Shown here: positions 1 through 15,000 of the stretch, piece by piece
Layout: each line of letters starts with the position of its first letter
How positions within the stretch are numbered: the first letter of the stretch is position 1
NCBI GenBank assembly: GCA_021397845.1
Contig: CM038052.1
Span: 34,084,449-34,148,448 of the forward strand
Direction: 5' to 3'
DNA: 64,000 nt
DNA from: Areca catechu
Taxonomy: Eukaryota > Streptophyta > Magnoliopsida > Arecales > Arecaceae
Position numbers and translations under genes: made by a program
The notes under the pieces: generated by a model
Databases searched by the model: none
What the model saw: only the letters and a program-made list of their open reading frames with translations
Told to the model about the DNA's origin: nothing

Positions 1-1070
1 ATTAAGAAAAAGGCTTTGAGGTGCCTATCAATGTACCTGAAAAGTATTTTAGACTTGTAATGTTGGCTTGGCACCTTAGCATTCAACCACCCCGCAAGCC
101 ATTCTGGTTTGATATAGAGTACCACTTCCCTTTAGTCATGCTGATCCTCTCCTACCACATGGTAGGGGAAACTTTTCACAAACATGAAATGAACTCGCCT
201 AATCTAGGAGGACAAGATGACAAGCGTGTTTTATTAGACAAATTAATTATTTAGAGAGAACTTGATGTCACAGTCTTAAACAAACTTGACTCTAATTATT
301 GTGTTAACTAATAAATCCTCAAAGCTTAATCTTTTAGAGAAAGAAAGCTAATAACAGTCTATGTATTTCAAAAACATAACCGTGAGAGGAAATACATACT
401 TGAGTACATGACCCCAACTATTGGGACCTAGCCCAACTCTTATTGTGGACCAAACCACTGGCTTGATAGCTTTTTTAAACTTGAATAAGGAACTTGAAGG
501 GTGTTGCATGCTTCAGGATGTTGTCGCACCAAAAATATTGGCTGAAAGCTCAGGCCTTGAACTACGCCAAGTAAATCAACTTGGATGTCCACCGATGATA
601 GCATAAAGTTGCCATGAGCACGTCTCACAAGAAAGGAAAAGACAATGTGATATCTCGCTACATCAACAGCCAGTGATAGAGTGGATCAACTTATTTTCGA
701 TCGATCAATACATCTTATAATCATAATTTTCTTTTTTCCAACTTGCTCACTTGGAAGTTGAAATGTATCATGGTACAGATAACAGAAAGAGCATCACTAG
801 AGAAAAAGGAGAAGAAAGTCCACCAAGCTCTCGCAATGGAGCAAAACACAGAACATTACATGCATGTATGTACTTTGAAAAAGGAAGTGTTAATATTTAC
901 CAAAAAGAAAAAGCAGTGTTCATGTCTTGGTGTTCCTGACCGTAATGAGAGAGCATCCAATTTACAAAGTTCATAACTAGAAGCACAGTAGTGCAATCCA
1001 AAAGATAGGCATTTCATCGAAGCTATAACCAAAACATTTAATGGACGATGCATGGTGCTGAGGTTTAATA
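1..1070. other. 3' UTR / downstream region of NC2-beta, no gene seen
   Basis: AT-rich sequence without a recognisable gene. Short frames here (for example 21-254 and 421-606) have no family motif. The part next to 1071 is probably the NC2-beta 3' UTR. Confidence 0.5.
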
Positions 1071-1226
1071 TTAGCTGTCTAAACTGCGATCTGAGTCTGA
1101 CTGCCTCTGTACACCAACTCCATTGTTCATTCTAGCACGAGCCTCGGCAAACATCCTTTGCTGCTCTGCCAATGCTTCTTCCTCGGTCATCTCTATTCCT
1201 CCAAATTTACCAACTTTAGGAGAGTC
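1071..1226 (-). CDS. DR1: NC2-beta coding exon 5 and stop
   Basis: The acceptor is TTGGCAG|GACTC and the TAA stop is at 1071-1073. It encodes the conserved MTEEEALAEQQRMFAEARAR segment followed by a polar tail ending RSLDS. The 3' UTR should lie just below position 1071; no clear poly(A) signal can be fixed. Confidence 0.92.
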   Translation of the reverse strand, partial: DSPKVGKFGGIEMTEEEALAEQQRMFAEARARMNNGVGVQRQSDSDRSLDS

Positions 1227-1877
1227 CTGCCAAAGAAACGTTAGTAAAATGTGGAGAGTCATTAATTGCAATGTCACAAAGATCAGAAAAACTAAAGAAA
1301 ACTTGAATGGATGGACATGTACCAAAGTGTCGAGCTTATGTTGTTCGTATGCTGCATAAACCTCCTCAATGTAGTCCCCAAAACCAAGAACCTAGTGCCA
1401 TCCCAAGTAAATCAAATATATTAGAACCTACAGCATGGAAGGAATTATGGGTCAGCTAACTGAACCATACAAGACATGCTAAAACAGCCTTTTCTGCAAC
1501 ATAGTGTGCAAAATATATAAATGATAAGTGGTCTACACTTCGGTGGTAAGTTGCAGAAGAAAAAAAAGGTATGCATCCTCATAGAATAGGACAACTAAGC
1601 TGAATCAAAAATCTTATCATATTCCAAGCAAGTGTGGGGTGGGTACACATGTTGGAGTTATCTTCATCTTGGGTGTGCACCGAGGCAAGTCCTGAGTTGA
1701 ACCCCAGCAAGTTAAACAACACCACAAAAATTGAGAATAGGATAATATGACAACTAAGAATGGCGACATCATATCGCACACTTATATATTCTTAGAGAAG
1801 TCCTGAAAAATAATGAACTAGGTCCAGGTTACCATCTTTCATCAATAAATTAACATTTCCAAGAGGACAAAAATGAG

Positions 1878-1912
<35 letters not shown>

Positions 1913-3052
1913 AATTTTCTTTTGACACATTGAAAAGAGAAGAAAGGGGCAGGCTCAGACTTGGATCTTATAGGTAATTATGGGTTATGATACCAACACT
2001 GCCAAAAGCCACTGAAGGTCTATGTGAGTGAGATGGAACACGAGAAAAATATTGAGCAGAGAAGACAGTCATATTGGTACCAGAAACCCAGGCTCTAGCT
2101 GAGATTCACTCACTGATCCAATTTTTGCCAATCAGGGATCAGAGATAATAGAAACGGTGTTTTCTTGGAATCCTTCTACATTGAGAAGATAATTATTGTT
2201 CCTTGCCATGACCAGCTTAGGTGACTGAGAAGATCGATGCCCTTGTGAAAGTTTATTTTACTATTGCTTAGAGAACTCTATTTGAAAATTAATTATGAGG
2301 ATAAGAAAAAAAACATATTGAAAAAGGAACAGCAGTTCTAATAGAGAAAACAGAGAAAAGAGTGTTTGGCCAGATTATATACACAGAACAAGAGCAACTA
2401 AGAAATCAAAGAAACAATCATAAGGCAATCATCTAATAAGTTCCTGCAGTTGTCAAGAGGCCAGGTTGTAATGACCTAGCTTTTTGGGCTCACTGGGTCA
2501 GCCCGAAGTGATCAAAGCAAAATGCCCAAACATGAGAAGAAGGAAGAAGACTCTGATTGGGAGTCTTCTTCTCTCCCAATTCCGTTGAGACCGGAGATAA
2601 AAAACCAACCAAATAGGGATCAAAGAAATCCTAGATCCCATCTATACGTAGTGAACTCCATTTCCTTGGATTTCCATTACCAAATTTTGGGAAATCACTG
2701 CTGATTTTCGAGATGTTTCCGAGCTTTTTCCTTGAGATTTCGGTAAGAAAGATCGCTGGTTTCACTCATTCAACCCCTGCAGACTTAGGTAAGAGACCTA
2801 AGCCTTGCTCTTCCTTCTTTTTCAAACATTTTGCTGCCGATTAGAGCTGGCTGCTAGATTTGGGCAAAATTAAAATCCCCTGTTTTAAGTTTACTTTTGG
2901 GTCCTTTCTCTCATTTGGCTAACCACTGGTGGCTGTGCTTGCCACCAGAGTCATCTCCCCATCATTGCCGGGTGCTGCCGGTGGCTGTCAGCCCAAAATC
3001 CACCACCATGGCAAGAAGAAGATGGGAGGGGGAGATGCTCTATTTAAGAAGA

Positions 3053-3099
<47 letters not shown>

Positions 3100-6000
3100 A
3101 TCCCTCTCTCTCTTTCTTATCTTATTTTATTTTTCTCTCTCTTTTCTCTCATTAGCTAGGTTAAGGCTTATGGAAAAAGGGTTTAGGAGATCTGGTAAAA
3201 TTGGGGAGTCAATAAAGGGCCTAAAATGTTTTTTTTTTTATTTTATGATTTTTAAAATAACATTGAGGTTGGTTATGTAGAAGGATAATTTTTCGAGCAA
3301 GAAAATATCGAGAAAACTCTTTAGCATCCCATTTGTAAACCGGGTGGAGTATTAGTATTTAGTTTGTTAAATTCATTATCCATAAAGATAAGGGTTATTG
3401 GACACGAACACCGGTATATATATTTTTATACATTACATGATTTTGATTGTTGGACATAATTATTGGTATGTACAATTATTTGTACATTGCATGATTTGAA
3501 TTTCTCGTACCTAATATTTGTTTGTGATTGCTAGTATGGTAAATGGTTTTTTTTCTTTTGGTATCATATGTTACATTAATTATTGATTTTTTTTGGATAG
3601 ATGGTGTGGGTTTATTACTAATTATTGAAAATCTTGAAAAAAAGTATAATTTGACACTATTTTTTTTGCATGATTAAGATTTGATAAATTGATGATCAAG
3701 AAAGGGATATTTGGAATAGCCATGTTAAATTGAGGATAGTCCATCATAAGCAGAGCATGGTACTATGAATAGTCTCCCATGAATAGGAATATGGCATTGT
3801 GGATAACTCGCCACGGATAGGAACATGGCACTGAGAATAGCTACCATGAATAGAAGCATGGTATCGAAAATAGCCCCACCACGGGAATGAATGTAGTTCT
3901 TGAAATTGCTAGTCATGGACTAGAGCATGACTGTGATTAGTCCAAACTCTTAAAGAAGAATATTGATTGAACTACATCGTAACAATGAGACAGTTTTGTA
4001 ATTATATATGAAGCATATCATATGTAACTGTTGAGTTATTTCGGATACATGACATGATATTTTATGATTTATAGCTTTTTTATTCCTTCATTATTATTTT
4101 TAAATCATATTATTATTGGTGAGAGTATATGAAATTCTTACTAGACTGTAAAGCTCATCCCCTACTTCTCTTTTCCTTTCAAACTTACAGACGCGTGAGT
4201 GGGTCAGGGTTGGTCATGAAATTCGAGTGTAAGACTTATTAAATTGATTAGTTAGTTCAATTTCTGATACTGATGAATATTAGATCATTTATAATCGAAT
4301 GAGTTGACCACTTGACTACTATGAACTTATTTTGTTAGTATTTGGTTATTTATTATTGAATTTCTGGAGATATTTGATAATTTTATTTATTTGACCTGGC
4401 ATGACCTCTAGGGCGATGCTCTAAGGGTCATGTAGCCATATCGCATGGCTGATCCAAATGCTGGGTTCGGACCATGACATAGGTAGCTCCTAAGCACACC
4501 AAAATGGCATGGTGGTGCCAAAGTGGACCACCTAGTGAATTATGCGGTCTATCTAAAGGAAACACTATAGAATTGTAATACCATATATAAGATGAACATG
4601 GCACAAGTTCAGTCAAAAATATTTTAGTAACTTTTGCAAAAATTCTACTGACTACAACTTGTTCACCAAAATTTTGAACCGAAAGGTAAATTCTTATTGG
4701 AATTCCAATAACCTCTAATTATGTTATCATGTTTTCAAAACTCAAATTTTCTTGAATTTCATCATCGACACCCCCCCCTCCTCTATAGCCTTGAAAATGT
4801 CTGCACATAAATGCTCTAAATGGTTTCTTCTCCATCTCATTTCTCTTTCTTACATGTGCTCTTACAGAAATATAATCATTTCCTAAAATATGAAATAACA
4901 GCAGACAAACTGATACTATTTATAGAGAGTAGGTATAGTTTTTCTATTGTAAGACATGAGAGACTCGAGAACAAGGGGAACCTACCAACACTGTTTGAAG
5001 GGAAAAAAAAGTTCTTCGAGTACCTGCTTTTGTTAATTGTCGGCATAAAGTAGATAGCTAGGATTTTCTAAGTTGAACTCCCATATCCTAATTTGGAATT
5101 TTAAAACCATTGACTGAAATAGGAAAAATGAAAAATAAGAGCATGAGGATAAAATGGGCTCTGGAATACTAATACTAATGATGCTCAACAGATCATCTTG
5201 ATAGTACAAAACAGGTAAACACATTGACAAGTAAAAATTTAACAAAATTATGATTCAGGCAAGTGAATTGTAGAAGTAAAACCTCTAAAGCCTTCAGAAC
5301 ATGCTCAGGGGCAATTGTTCTTTTTTCCTCTTGACTACAAACTTCATTAGACTCAGAAGAAACAAGGTTGATGAATTCTGCCAATATATGGTAAAGAAAA
5401 AAAGTCAGCAGCAGCAGTTCAATTGACAAGGCAATAATGAAATAAAGCATCTATTGTTTATTTTTTTTTAAACAAAAATAAAAGAAAATAAAACAACTAC
5501 TGTAGCATCAAGGGAAAGAATAAACCAGATGAAATAAAAATGGACATCAGAATTCTTTCTTATTAAAGTGGAAACACAAAATATCACAACTAAAATATTG
5601 TTAAGATCTGAAATATTATAAAGAGCATACTCAGAAAAAAATGAATAGAAGTAAAATTTGTGAAAATCCTCCCAACAAAATCTAGCAATGCAGGCATTCA
5701 ATAAACAATAGAAAAAGCAACGTTGCATTACATCCAAATGCTCTTAACTAATACCCTTAGGCGGTGTTTGGTGACGCAAATGGGATCACTAAGATGTTCT
5801 AAGATGATTGGTGATCCGAATCCTAGGATGATCCAATCTCTAGTGATCTAACATCATTGTGTTTGGTAGCCTATGGTTCGGTAATTAAAGATCCCCAGAT
5901 ATCGATGAATAACTTGTTTGGTATTCCATAGGAATCCAAGATCACCGACCATATAGTTCCCCAATATATTTCATATAAATATATTTATTAATCATATTAA

Positions 6001-9000
6001 ATAGATTATATTAAAATATTAGTTTATTTATTATAATATGAATTATTATATTTATTAGTGGTATAAATTATTAATTCTATAAAAGATATATTAATTATTA
6101 GTATAGAATTAATATTTTTATTTATACTTGTAATATATTAATTTTTAATACTAGTATTTATTTTAATTAAAAAAATAAAAAAAATAAGTGATATATTAAA
6201 TAATTTCATTATATAAATATAAAGTACAATAATATATTTCTACTATAATTTAAAATCATCATTGAATAATAATATCCCAATAATATGATTAATAATATAT
6301 TATAATATAATATATATCAAAATCAAGATAAAATATTAATATAATATTATATCGTAAATATAATATTGATATAATATTTTAACGGTATATTGATATACTA
6401 TTTTTTTTGGTTCGACTCGGATATTTTTGTCTTGAAATTTCGGTCTGGATCACTGACCTAGGATGATCTTGAATTCCCAAGCTCAAAGATAGGTATCCCA
6501 TCACTAGGTTGGGTGATGATTTGAGAAATAAAGATAATTTAGAATCATTGCCAGGTAAGATCACCATGGTACAACCAAGCACGGTGATCTCATCATCTCC
6601 ATTCACATCACCATTGATCTTGAGATGATCACCCTATACCAAACACTCCCTAAAGACACTCAGGAGAAAGATGACTACAATCATTTGGGAAAAAAAAACT
6701 GCTCTAGAATCACTTTCTTAAACAAGAGTTACTTCATTTTTCTCCTTGAATGAACTTTTCATTCTAATGAAGTTCTCAATGATTATCATAACCTTCAAAC
6801 TTTTAATAAAACTGTAACACTATGGAATTGATCAATCTCTCTAAATTTAAGGATATGAGCTTTATAACTCAGCAAGAAAATGCCCTTAAATAAGCCAATC
6901 AGAACACTCTTTCTCCCTTCTCTTATATTGGAATCATTGTTTTGTTTTTAGACTGAGAACCAAAAAGTACCACACTTATAGAACTTGATCTCATCTAATA
7001 ATCATAATGGAATGTAAAACCTACCTAGAAAAATTATCAACAAAACTTCTCTCGAAAGTTGCAACCCCAATTTTTCATGGTTTGTTATTGGGCCAGATGA
7101 GAAAAGGTTTAAGATCGGGTTATAAAATCAACCAAACAAGTTCTCTCCAAAGTTGAAACCAAGCCCAATACTTCATGAGTATGCTAATTGGTGCAGATAA
7201 AATGAGCTAGGGGTTTGTACTCAACCCGGAATCATCCACAATTACTTCACTGACATAACATATTATTCCAGTGCAAGCCTTCATTAGTTAAATCTTATGG
7301 AAGAAAACTCACCCTAGATTTCTGATGTGCATATCTGTTGAGTGCTTTAGCCCTGGTAGAAAACTTAAGATATTTGGAGAAACAGTAATGCCAATATGAT
7401 GTGTGCAAAGTGAAGCAGTTCTTTAACATGCAGAACAGCACACACCCAATGACATACCAAAATATGATCAAAACAAGTTGAACTAATATGAGTTGAAGTA
7501 AAAGCATATCTAGGCAGCCTTATGTACAAAGGCCATAAAAGTTTGTTGATTGTACATTTCACTTCTCATTGAATAAACAAATGCTACCAAGAAGCTTATA
7601 ACTAAGGCCTTGTTCAGCAAAGCTTTTGGAGAACCAGGAAGCACTTTCTAGCCCTCCAAAAGTACTTTTGGATGGTATAGCGGCATTTGATAAAAAATCT
7701 GGAAATAGTTTTGGCTTTATCAGAAAGCTAAAAAGGTTTAGTTGGGAAAAGGACCAAACTAGAGCTTCTCTCCGAAAGTGCTTTCTGGCCAATGTTAGAA
7801 AGATGTTTTAGTTTTAATGAAAATTTTCTAGTGACCAAAATGCCCACCAACAAATCTTATAATTATGTCTTTATCATATCATATCATATATTTTATATTA
7901 TAGATATAACATGATAATAAATTATTATATTACTTATAATAGTATAATAATATTATATCATTATAATAATACATAATTATACTATAATATATTCTTATAT
8001 TATATCACAAGTATAATATAACATATTATTAAAATCATAATATTATATTAATACAATAATAGTTATATCATATCATATTATGTCATATTACTATGCTATG
8101 GCATTCAATATTATATTAACTATATTATAATAATATTATACAATATAATAATATTTAATATGTAATAATATGTAATATTTCATTGAAGTATACTTCATTA
8201 TATTATACTATCTAATATCCTTTATTGTCATTTTATCATACTAAAAGTACTTTCATATTTTGGTTATCAAATATATATTAAAGTTTCACAGCATTTTAGA
8301 AATGAAGTTATCAAACAACAAATAGCTTTTTGTAAAAACTCTAGTTTCAAAAACTCTACTTTCTGAAAGCTTTACTTCCAAAAACTCTACTGCCAACAGC
8401 AATCTCAAACAGGGTCTAACTATTTGCATAGTATTGATGTTGATATCTAGGTCCCCAAGGATCAAATAATGAAGTTTGGAGAAGTATCCAAACTAAAGAT
8501 ACACCAGCACTAGCAGTCTATCCTGTATGTTTCTAAGTAGAACATGTTTGTAGGAAATACTTATATCTCATATTAACTGCAGTAGAACAAATATTCTAAA
8601 ACACTTTCATGAATTGCTGTTTTTTCTGTTATGATCAAAGTCCAGGAAATTGGATTTCCAATCATAAGAGTTGCTATGTTTTTATGGTTAACAAACTTCA
8701 TCAGAACTCAGTATTCTTGGTTATACCAATGGGTAAAAGTCAGATGTCTTTTCTTTTTGGCCTTCAATTTTATTACTCCACAAGTGCAAGGTCATTAAAC
8801 TATCTTTGATAAGAACTAAATGATTTTCCTTCCCTCAATAAATCTATTATGACAAAGAAAGTGAAAAATATCCATATACAAGATTTACTTAACAACACAT
8901 ACCTCTCCAGCTTATTTAAGCCATGCATTCTTTTTAAAGAAATTATTGCAATGTTGTTTGCACATCTAAGTTTTCTTAGATGATATTCTCATTTGATCCA

Positions 9001-12000
9001 TCATAAATTAATACAAATGCAAAGTTTCCTATTAACTAAACAATCTGAATAATAGTTGCTATTAACAAAGTTATGCATGAACTTTCTTGATTACTATTTA
9101 TTAAACTCTAATCATCACATGAGAAGCCATTTTGTCCACAACCAAAAATGATCATCTTGGTTCACATCAATTTCCTATTCTCTCAAAAAGAATCAATTTC
9201 CCTAGATATTCTTCCCAAAAAAGAGAAAGAACAAGATTATCTTGAGTCATGTTCTATGAAATTAGATAAATGGTTCCTCAATTTTCAGCACTAGAAACCT
9301 AAATAGCAAATAATGTTAAAGTTATCATTGAGCTGCTATGTGTAAAAAAATATAGAAATCCCCAAATTTATTCCAATTTCGATTACAAGAAACAGAATCT
9401 ATTCAAAGGGCTATCACCAGTTTCACTAGGCCACTCCATTTAGATTTTCCGCATCCCCAACCAAACTGAAACCACTAGCTAGTCACCACTTCTCCACCTT
9501 GTTGTTGCACCTTGACTGCGCAGGTTGACTGGTCGCTCACAAGAAAGTAAAATATACTAGTACAGCTGGCCTTCACTCTCAGTATTTAGAAGTTGGACAT
9601 GTTAATTCAACTCAAAGAGTGTTAACATTGACTTTCAGACCTGAAGAACCTATTTCTGAAGGGCACCTGGTTGTTTAAAATCAATGGATGTGTTAATATA
9701 ATAGAGCGACATAGATAATGCACTTGCAGGCAAAAATCCCCAAGTCCTGCAAAGCATGTTGCCACTCAACCAGCTTCCAGGAAGGCAAGTGGCTAGATCT
9801 TCTAAATTCACAGTAAGGGTGTGACTTAACAATACAGGGAAGTTCCTTTGCTAGGAAAGTGGTTAAAAAGGTGGTTACTACCTAGTAGATCTCTCTTTTG
9901 AGAAGCTGTAGAAACATGCATGAAAATTTATTACTAAGGTGAGATTTAACAGGACTACTGGAGTTGGAAGTGACAGTTTGAACCTTATTGGGTTGGTAAT
10001 AGCCCTATCAACAGGGTTGCTGGATACAGCTGCTGGTTTTTATTATAATATTTTCTTCTTCTAAATAATGAGAAGGGAAATCAGGGGAAAAGCATATTTG
10101 AATATGAAAAGCTAGAATTTGTAGTAGTTAATAACATGTCAATAAATAACCTGATACTGTGCTGATAATTGGCACTCTCCTCTACATAAAGTATGGCCAG
10201 AAAATACTCAACATAAAAGATAATGGCATGTAATGATCCTGGCATCATTTAAACAACAATAAGCTTCCGGAGAAGATCCTATAAATCTTTAAAAAAAGAA
10301 AATATAGGTTTGATTGTTTGCTAATTCCTTACAAGTTTACCTGGAAAAGATAGGAAAAAAAAAAAACTTTGTTAGATAAAATATGCATCTATATGTAGAA
10401 ACTGTACACAAACTGTCATTTTCCATATAAAGTTGAGGATCAAGCATCCACAAGATGATTCTAATATTAATAAGGCATCTTTATTACACAAAATGCAATT
10501 TCTCGACATTGAGAACACAGAAAACCATGTCTAACATTTACAGACAAAAAAGCTATCTGAGAAGGAAAAGGTCCACTTGCAATTACACGTATGAAATCAA
10601 ATGTAACTTCAAAATAAAACATAAAGTACAAATGAACCATGAAGGTACAAGTATGTCCACTATGGATTATTACCTACACAACACTCAACAAGAAGGTCTT
10701 GTGCATCTCTTGCTACACGAACATCAGGTGGCAACATTTCTTTAATAATCTTAAACATGGTTGCTGTAAAAGTATCAGGAAACATATGTGAGTAGGACAC
10801 AGTAGCAAAAGCACTTCAAAAAAATAACTAGAAAATTTCTTCGCCCAAACTATCAAAGGAAGTTCTTTAGTTGCAACTTGCAAACAGATAGCTGAGGTAG
10901 AATGCATACTAAGATATTTACTTCAAATTCCCATATAATCCAATTAGTATAATGCCTGGGTTTTCATTAGCATAGGTCACATGCATAAATACATACAGCT
11001 TCATAAATGATAAGATTCTGGAAAAAGAATCTCTATAATAAAAACTTTTACTGAAAAAAAAGGAGAGAGAATCTAATTCATGCACTAACAATGCAATCTG
11101 TGTAAGAGGATAATGTCTCAGAGGTAGGTGGACAGCTTGGGTATTGCTAAAGGGTAGCAATGGATAGTACATTCCCATTGACCTTCATATCTCTTAGCCT
11201 CAAGATTGAACTTGAAATTAAGGAATCAGTCGAACTATATCGAATATTCATAAATTATTTCATGGATGGAATCTACTGATGTCACACAATCTAGTAGAAA
11301 TTAGAAATTATACCAGTAAAAAGCAGCTTTATAGTAATGAATTGATAAGATTGAAAATTTTTAATATAACAAATAATTCACCTATTTATATTGTTTTTAT
11401 TCATTCATCAAAAAACAGAAATCAAATGCACAAGTTTTAGCTCTCTCAATCTTTATTTCGACTTCCAAATATTTAATCATTTATAAATGAATGATCACTT
11501 GTTAGCAACCAAATGCTTCAAACTAAAGGAATAAAAACTACGAGATAAACATATACATATCCTTTGACATATGAACATCACTGTTCTTCATCTCCAAATT
11601 GTCTTAATGATGTCATACAGAAATCATCTAAACAATCTTCAGTGGATCATCAAAATGCATCCAAACCCTGCCTAAAATACCTAGTTATCTGCTCATTTTC
11701 AGAACGTGTCCAGTAACTCCAGTTTGGTTAAGTTCAATGCAAATGAAAATCATCATTCACCAAAAATTTGGTCCAATTTCCATATTCAGCCATCAACATG
11801 ACCAAACCAAGAAATCATGCGTAAGATACACCCTTCCACTATAATATTTGTTATGATATCCTGCTTTTATTTTAATTAATTGCTGAGATATTCTGCAAAC
11901 CAATTTCAGTTTTTTAGTTTATTGGTTAAATCAATATGCAAAGGAAAATATCTCCTAAACTTGATGAAGTTTCTGATCTATAATAACTGACAATGGAAGA

Positions 12001-15000
12001 CAATTTGATAATCCGAAATTCAAGAGCTTTTGAGCTCAATATCACATCCTTCACAAGCATACTTCGGTAGGGCATCCTCAATGCAACGGAGAAGCCAAAG
12101 TAACAAACAGGATTATTCTTCATGGTCTCAAAACCAGGTTGAATGATGTTAAGGGGTCGTGGACCGATAAATTGAACTCAGTTCTTTGGGCATACCGAAC
12201 TACTCCCAGAACAGCTACTGGTGAATCTCCTTTTCATTTATCTTATGGCACTGAAATAGTCCTTCATATAAAAGTCTCCTTACAATCTATGTGGATTGAT
12301 CATTATAAAGAGCCCGAAAATTCTGAACGCCGAAGAGTTGACATAGATTTACTACAAGGTACACGACTTCAGGCACAGTTGAAAATGGCTGCATATCAGT
12401 AGAAAATTGCAAAATACTACAACTTTCGTATAAGAGAGCGGACCTTTCATCCCGAGGATCTGGTTCTGCGAAAGTCTGAAGTATCCAAATCGATTGAGCA
12501 GGGTAAACTCTCTCCTATATGGGAAGGACCGTACCGAGTCAAAGCGATTATTCGACCCGAGACTTATTGGTTGGAGATCTTAGAAGGTATTCTATTACCT
12601 CGACCTTGGAATGTACAAAACCTCCGCAAATATTATCAATAAAGATTTTATTCAAGGTCACCAAGATAGATTTAACTATTCTGTCTTAATTCTATTTCTA
12701 AAAAGGCATAAGGATGATCTCCGTGATCTACCCTACGAAGTGCCGAGGTAAGCTTAACCAGCATATCTTAATTTTCTTTTCTTAAAGGCATAAGAATGAT
12801 CTCCGTGATCTACCCTACGAAGTGCCGAGTTGGGCTTAACCAGTCCATATTAATCAAAAAGGTATGAGGATGATCTCCGTGATCTATCTCACGAAGTGCC
12901 GAGGTGGGCATGATCAGCCTGTTTTAATTCCATCTCAAAAAGGCATGAGAATGATCTTTGTGATCTACTATATGAAATGCTGAGGTAGGCCCAATCACCC
13001 TATCTTAATAATTTATCAAAAGGCATAAGGATGATCTAAGCGATCCATCTCGTAAAAATGCCAAAGGTTAATCAACCTTTCATTCATAATGAAGATGCAG
13101 GTGACCCACACGATCTATTTTATCCTAAGTCCGAAGACTTAGTGAATTTTCAAATCCGAGGACTTGATATTCTCATTTAGAGATGATATTCTTTCTTGTC
13201 TCAATTATCCGGAATTTTCTTAAGTCCAAAGACTTAGTGAATCTTCAAGTCCGAAGACTTGGCTTTTATCTAGAGATTTAGTATTCTTCTCAATTATATG
13301 AAATTATTCCTAAGTTCGAAGACTTAGTATATTTTCCAATCCAGAGACTCGACTTTTTTATGAGGAGACTTGGCATTCTCTTATCTTAATTTTATGGAAT
13401 TATCCTAAGTCCGAAGACTTAGCGTGTTTTGAAAACTTGACATCTTAAAATTTCAATTATTCTTATTTTAATATTATTATTCAATATGATATAACCTTGA
13501 ACTGGATTTTGGGAGTTGTCTTAAAAGGTTACATTGTTCCGAATCCGAAGACTTAGTGTTATTTTATACTACGGAGTTTTTAATCATCCGAAGACTATAC
13601 TTGAGAAAATTTCTATCCGTTCACATTACATTCACAGAGAAATGTCTCGTTGGAAAAGATTTTCATTGATAAGACCTTTTACATTCTTTCAAAAAGAGAA
13701 AAGAAAAGGAAGAAGTTACAAATCGCCCTCTACGGCTTGAGTGAGGTCAATCGGATTGTTTATTTCTTCAGCTGTTACTGGTGCTTCAGAATAACCTTCT
13801 TGTGGTTCGGGTTCACTTGGATCCTCGAGAACAAACAATTGAATACCCGAAATATCCAGATCCGGATAGTGGTTTTGCACCTCCTTCACTCCATCATTGA
13901 AGCCTCCGTTGTAACTATAAGACCCGGCTTCTATCATTTCATCCTTAAAAGCCGAAGATGCCTTATAGTCTTCCACTGCCCTTCTTACTTGATCTTTTAA
14001 AGATTGAATCTCTTCAGCAGCCTCTTTGGCCTTCTTAACAACCTCTTCGATCTTCTGGTGGGCTTCTTTAAGTAGAAATTCCAGGGACCGGATCTTATTC
14101 TTCCTTTTCTTGAATTTTGCCTCTTGTTCAGAGTTCTTTGATTGGATTTTCTCCGCATCAGTTTTTAAACTCTAAACAAAAGTGTCACTTTGGGCAAGCT
14201 TCTCCTCCATAGCTTGCCTTTGTTCTTCGGCTATTATTTTTTCAGTTTTAGCCGTCTTCACTTTTTCCTTCATCTTTTTATAATTGTCTTGGAAATCGAA
14301 GTTCCCTTCTTCCATTACAGTAATATCATGAATCATCTGCATTGGCAAACAAAAAGGTTAGTAACAAGGTTTATACCTTGGAAAGTGCAAAAATCCGATG
14401 CTTACTTTCAGTGCAGATGAGTATACCGAATCAGAGACGTCTTCAATGCATCGGGACTTAGTGCTGTCCCAGTCCTTGGGAAGAAACGTGCGCTTCATCA
14501 GCTCCCTGGCCAACTCAGGATTCTCCAGGCCTCGGGCTTCAGAAAAAATCGAGAAGTCTACGTTGCAGCCTTCTTCTGAGTGACCACTCTTGGGATCATC
14601 CTCGGAGCGATATCTTGGTTGTCCTATTCTTTTCTCTTTCAAAGGAGCGAGGAAAGACTCCCTATCAAATGCCGAATCACGTTGATCCGGAGGAGGCATC
14701 GAATGAGGACTCTTCGGTGGGGGTCTCAGGGATGGACTCCTGGAAGGCTCAGGTGAACTTGGCAAAGTAATAGGATGTACTTCTTTGTCCGATGTGGACC
14801 TTATTGGAGGAGTGCTCGAGCTCTCTTCAGCTCTTATTTTTTTTTGAGCTTCGGACTCCTCCGGCACTGTCACCGCTCTCTTCCTGGAAGCCTGCCGAAC
14901 TTTATCAAGCTTCGGCCTCATAGGTTTACCTGCAGTCGAAAGATTTCATCACATATATAAAGAAGAGGATGGAGAAAAAAAGAATATGAAGACCACTATT

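Larger units (their letters stand above)
2467..4479 (+). mobile_element. Solo LTR in NC2-beta intron 3 (Tekay/Del-like)
   Basis: A 2.0-kb block begins TGTAATGACC and ends GGACCATGACA, in the TG...CA form. It is flanked by near-identical 5-bp target copies (CAGGT at 2462-2466, TAGGT at 4480-4484). It contains a TATA-like box (GCTCTATTTAAGAAG, about 3035), a GA microsatellite after it, and no PBS, gag or pol. The ends resemble those of plant Tekay/Del chromovirus LTRs, which is recognition, not proof. It lies antisense to NC2-beta. Confidence 0.65.

Noticed and set aside
2897..3280. Frame with long Arg-Glu repeat
   Set aside because: A translation of the GA microsatellite in a solo LTR.
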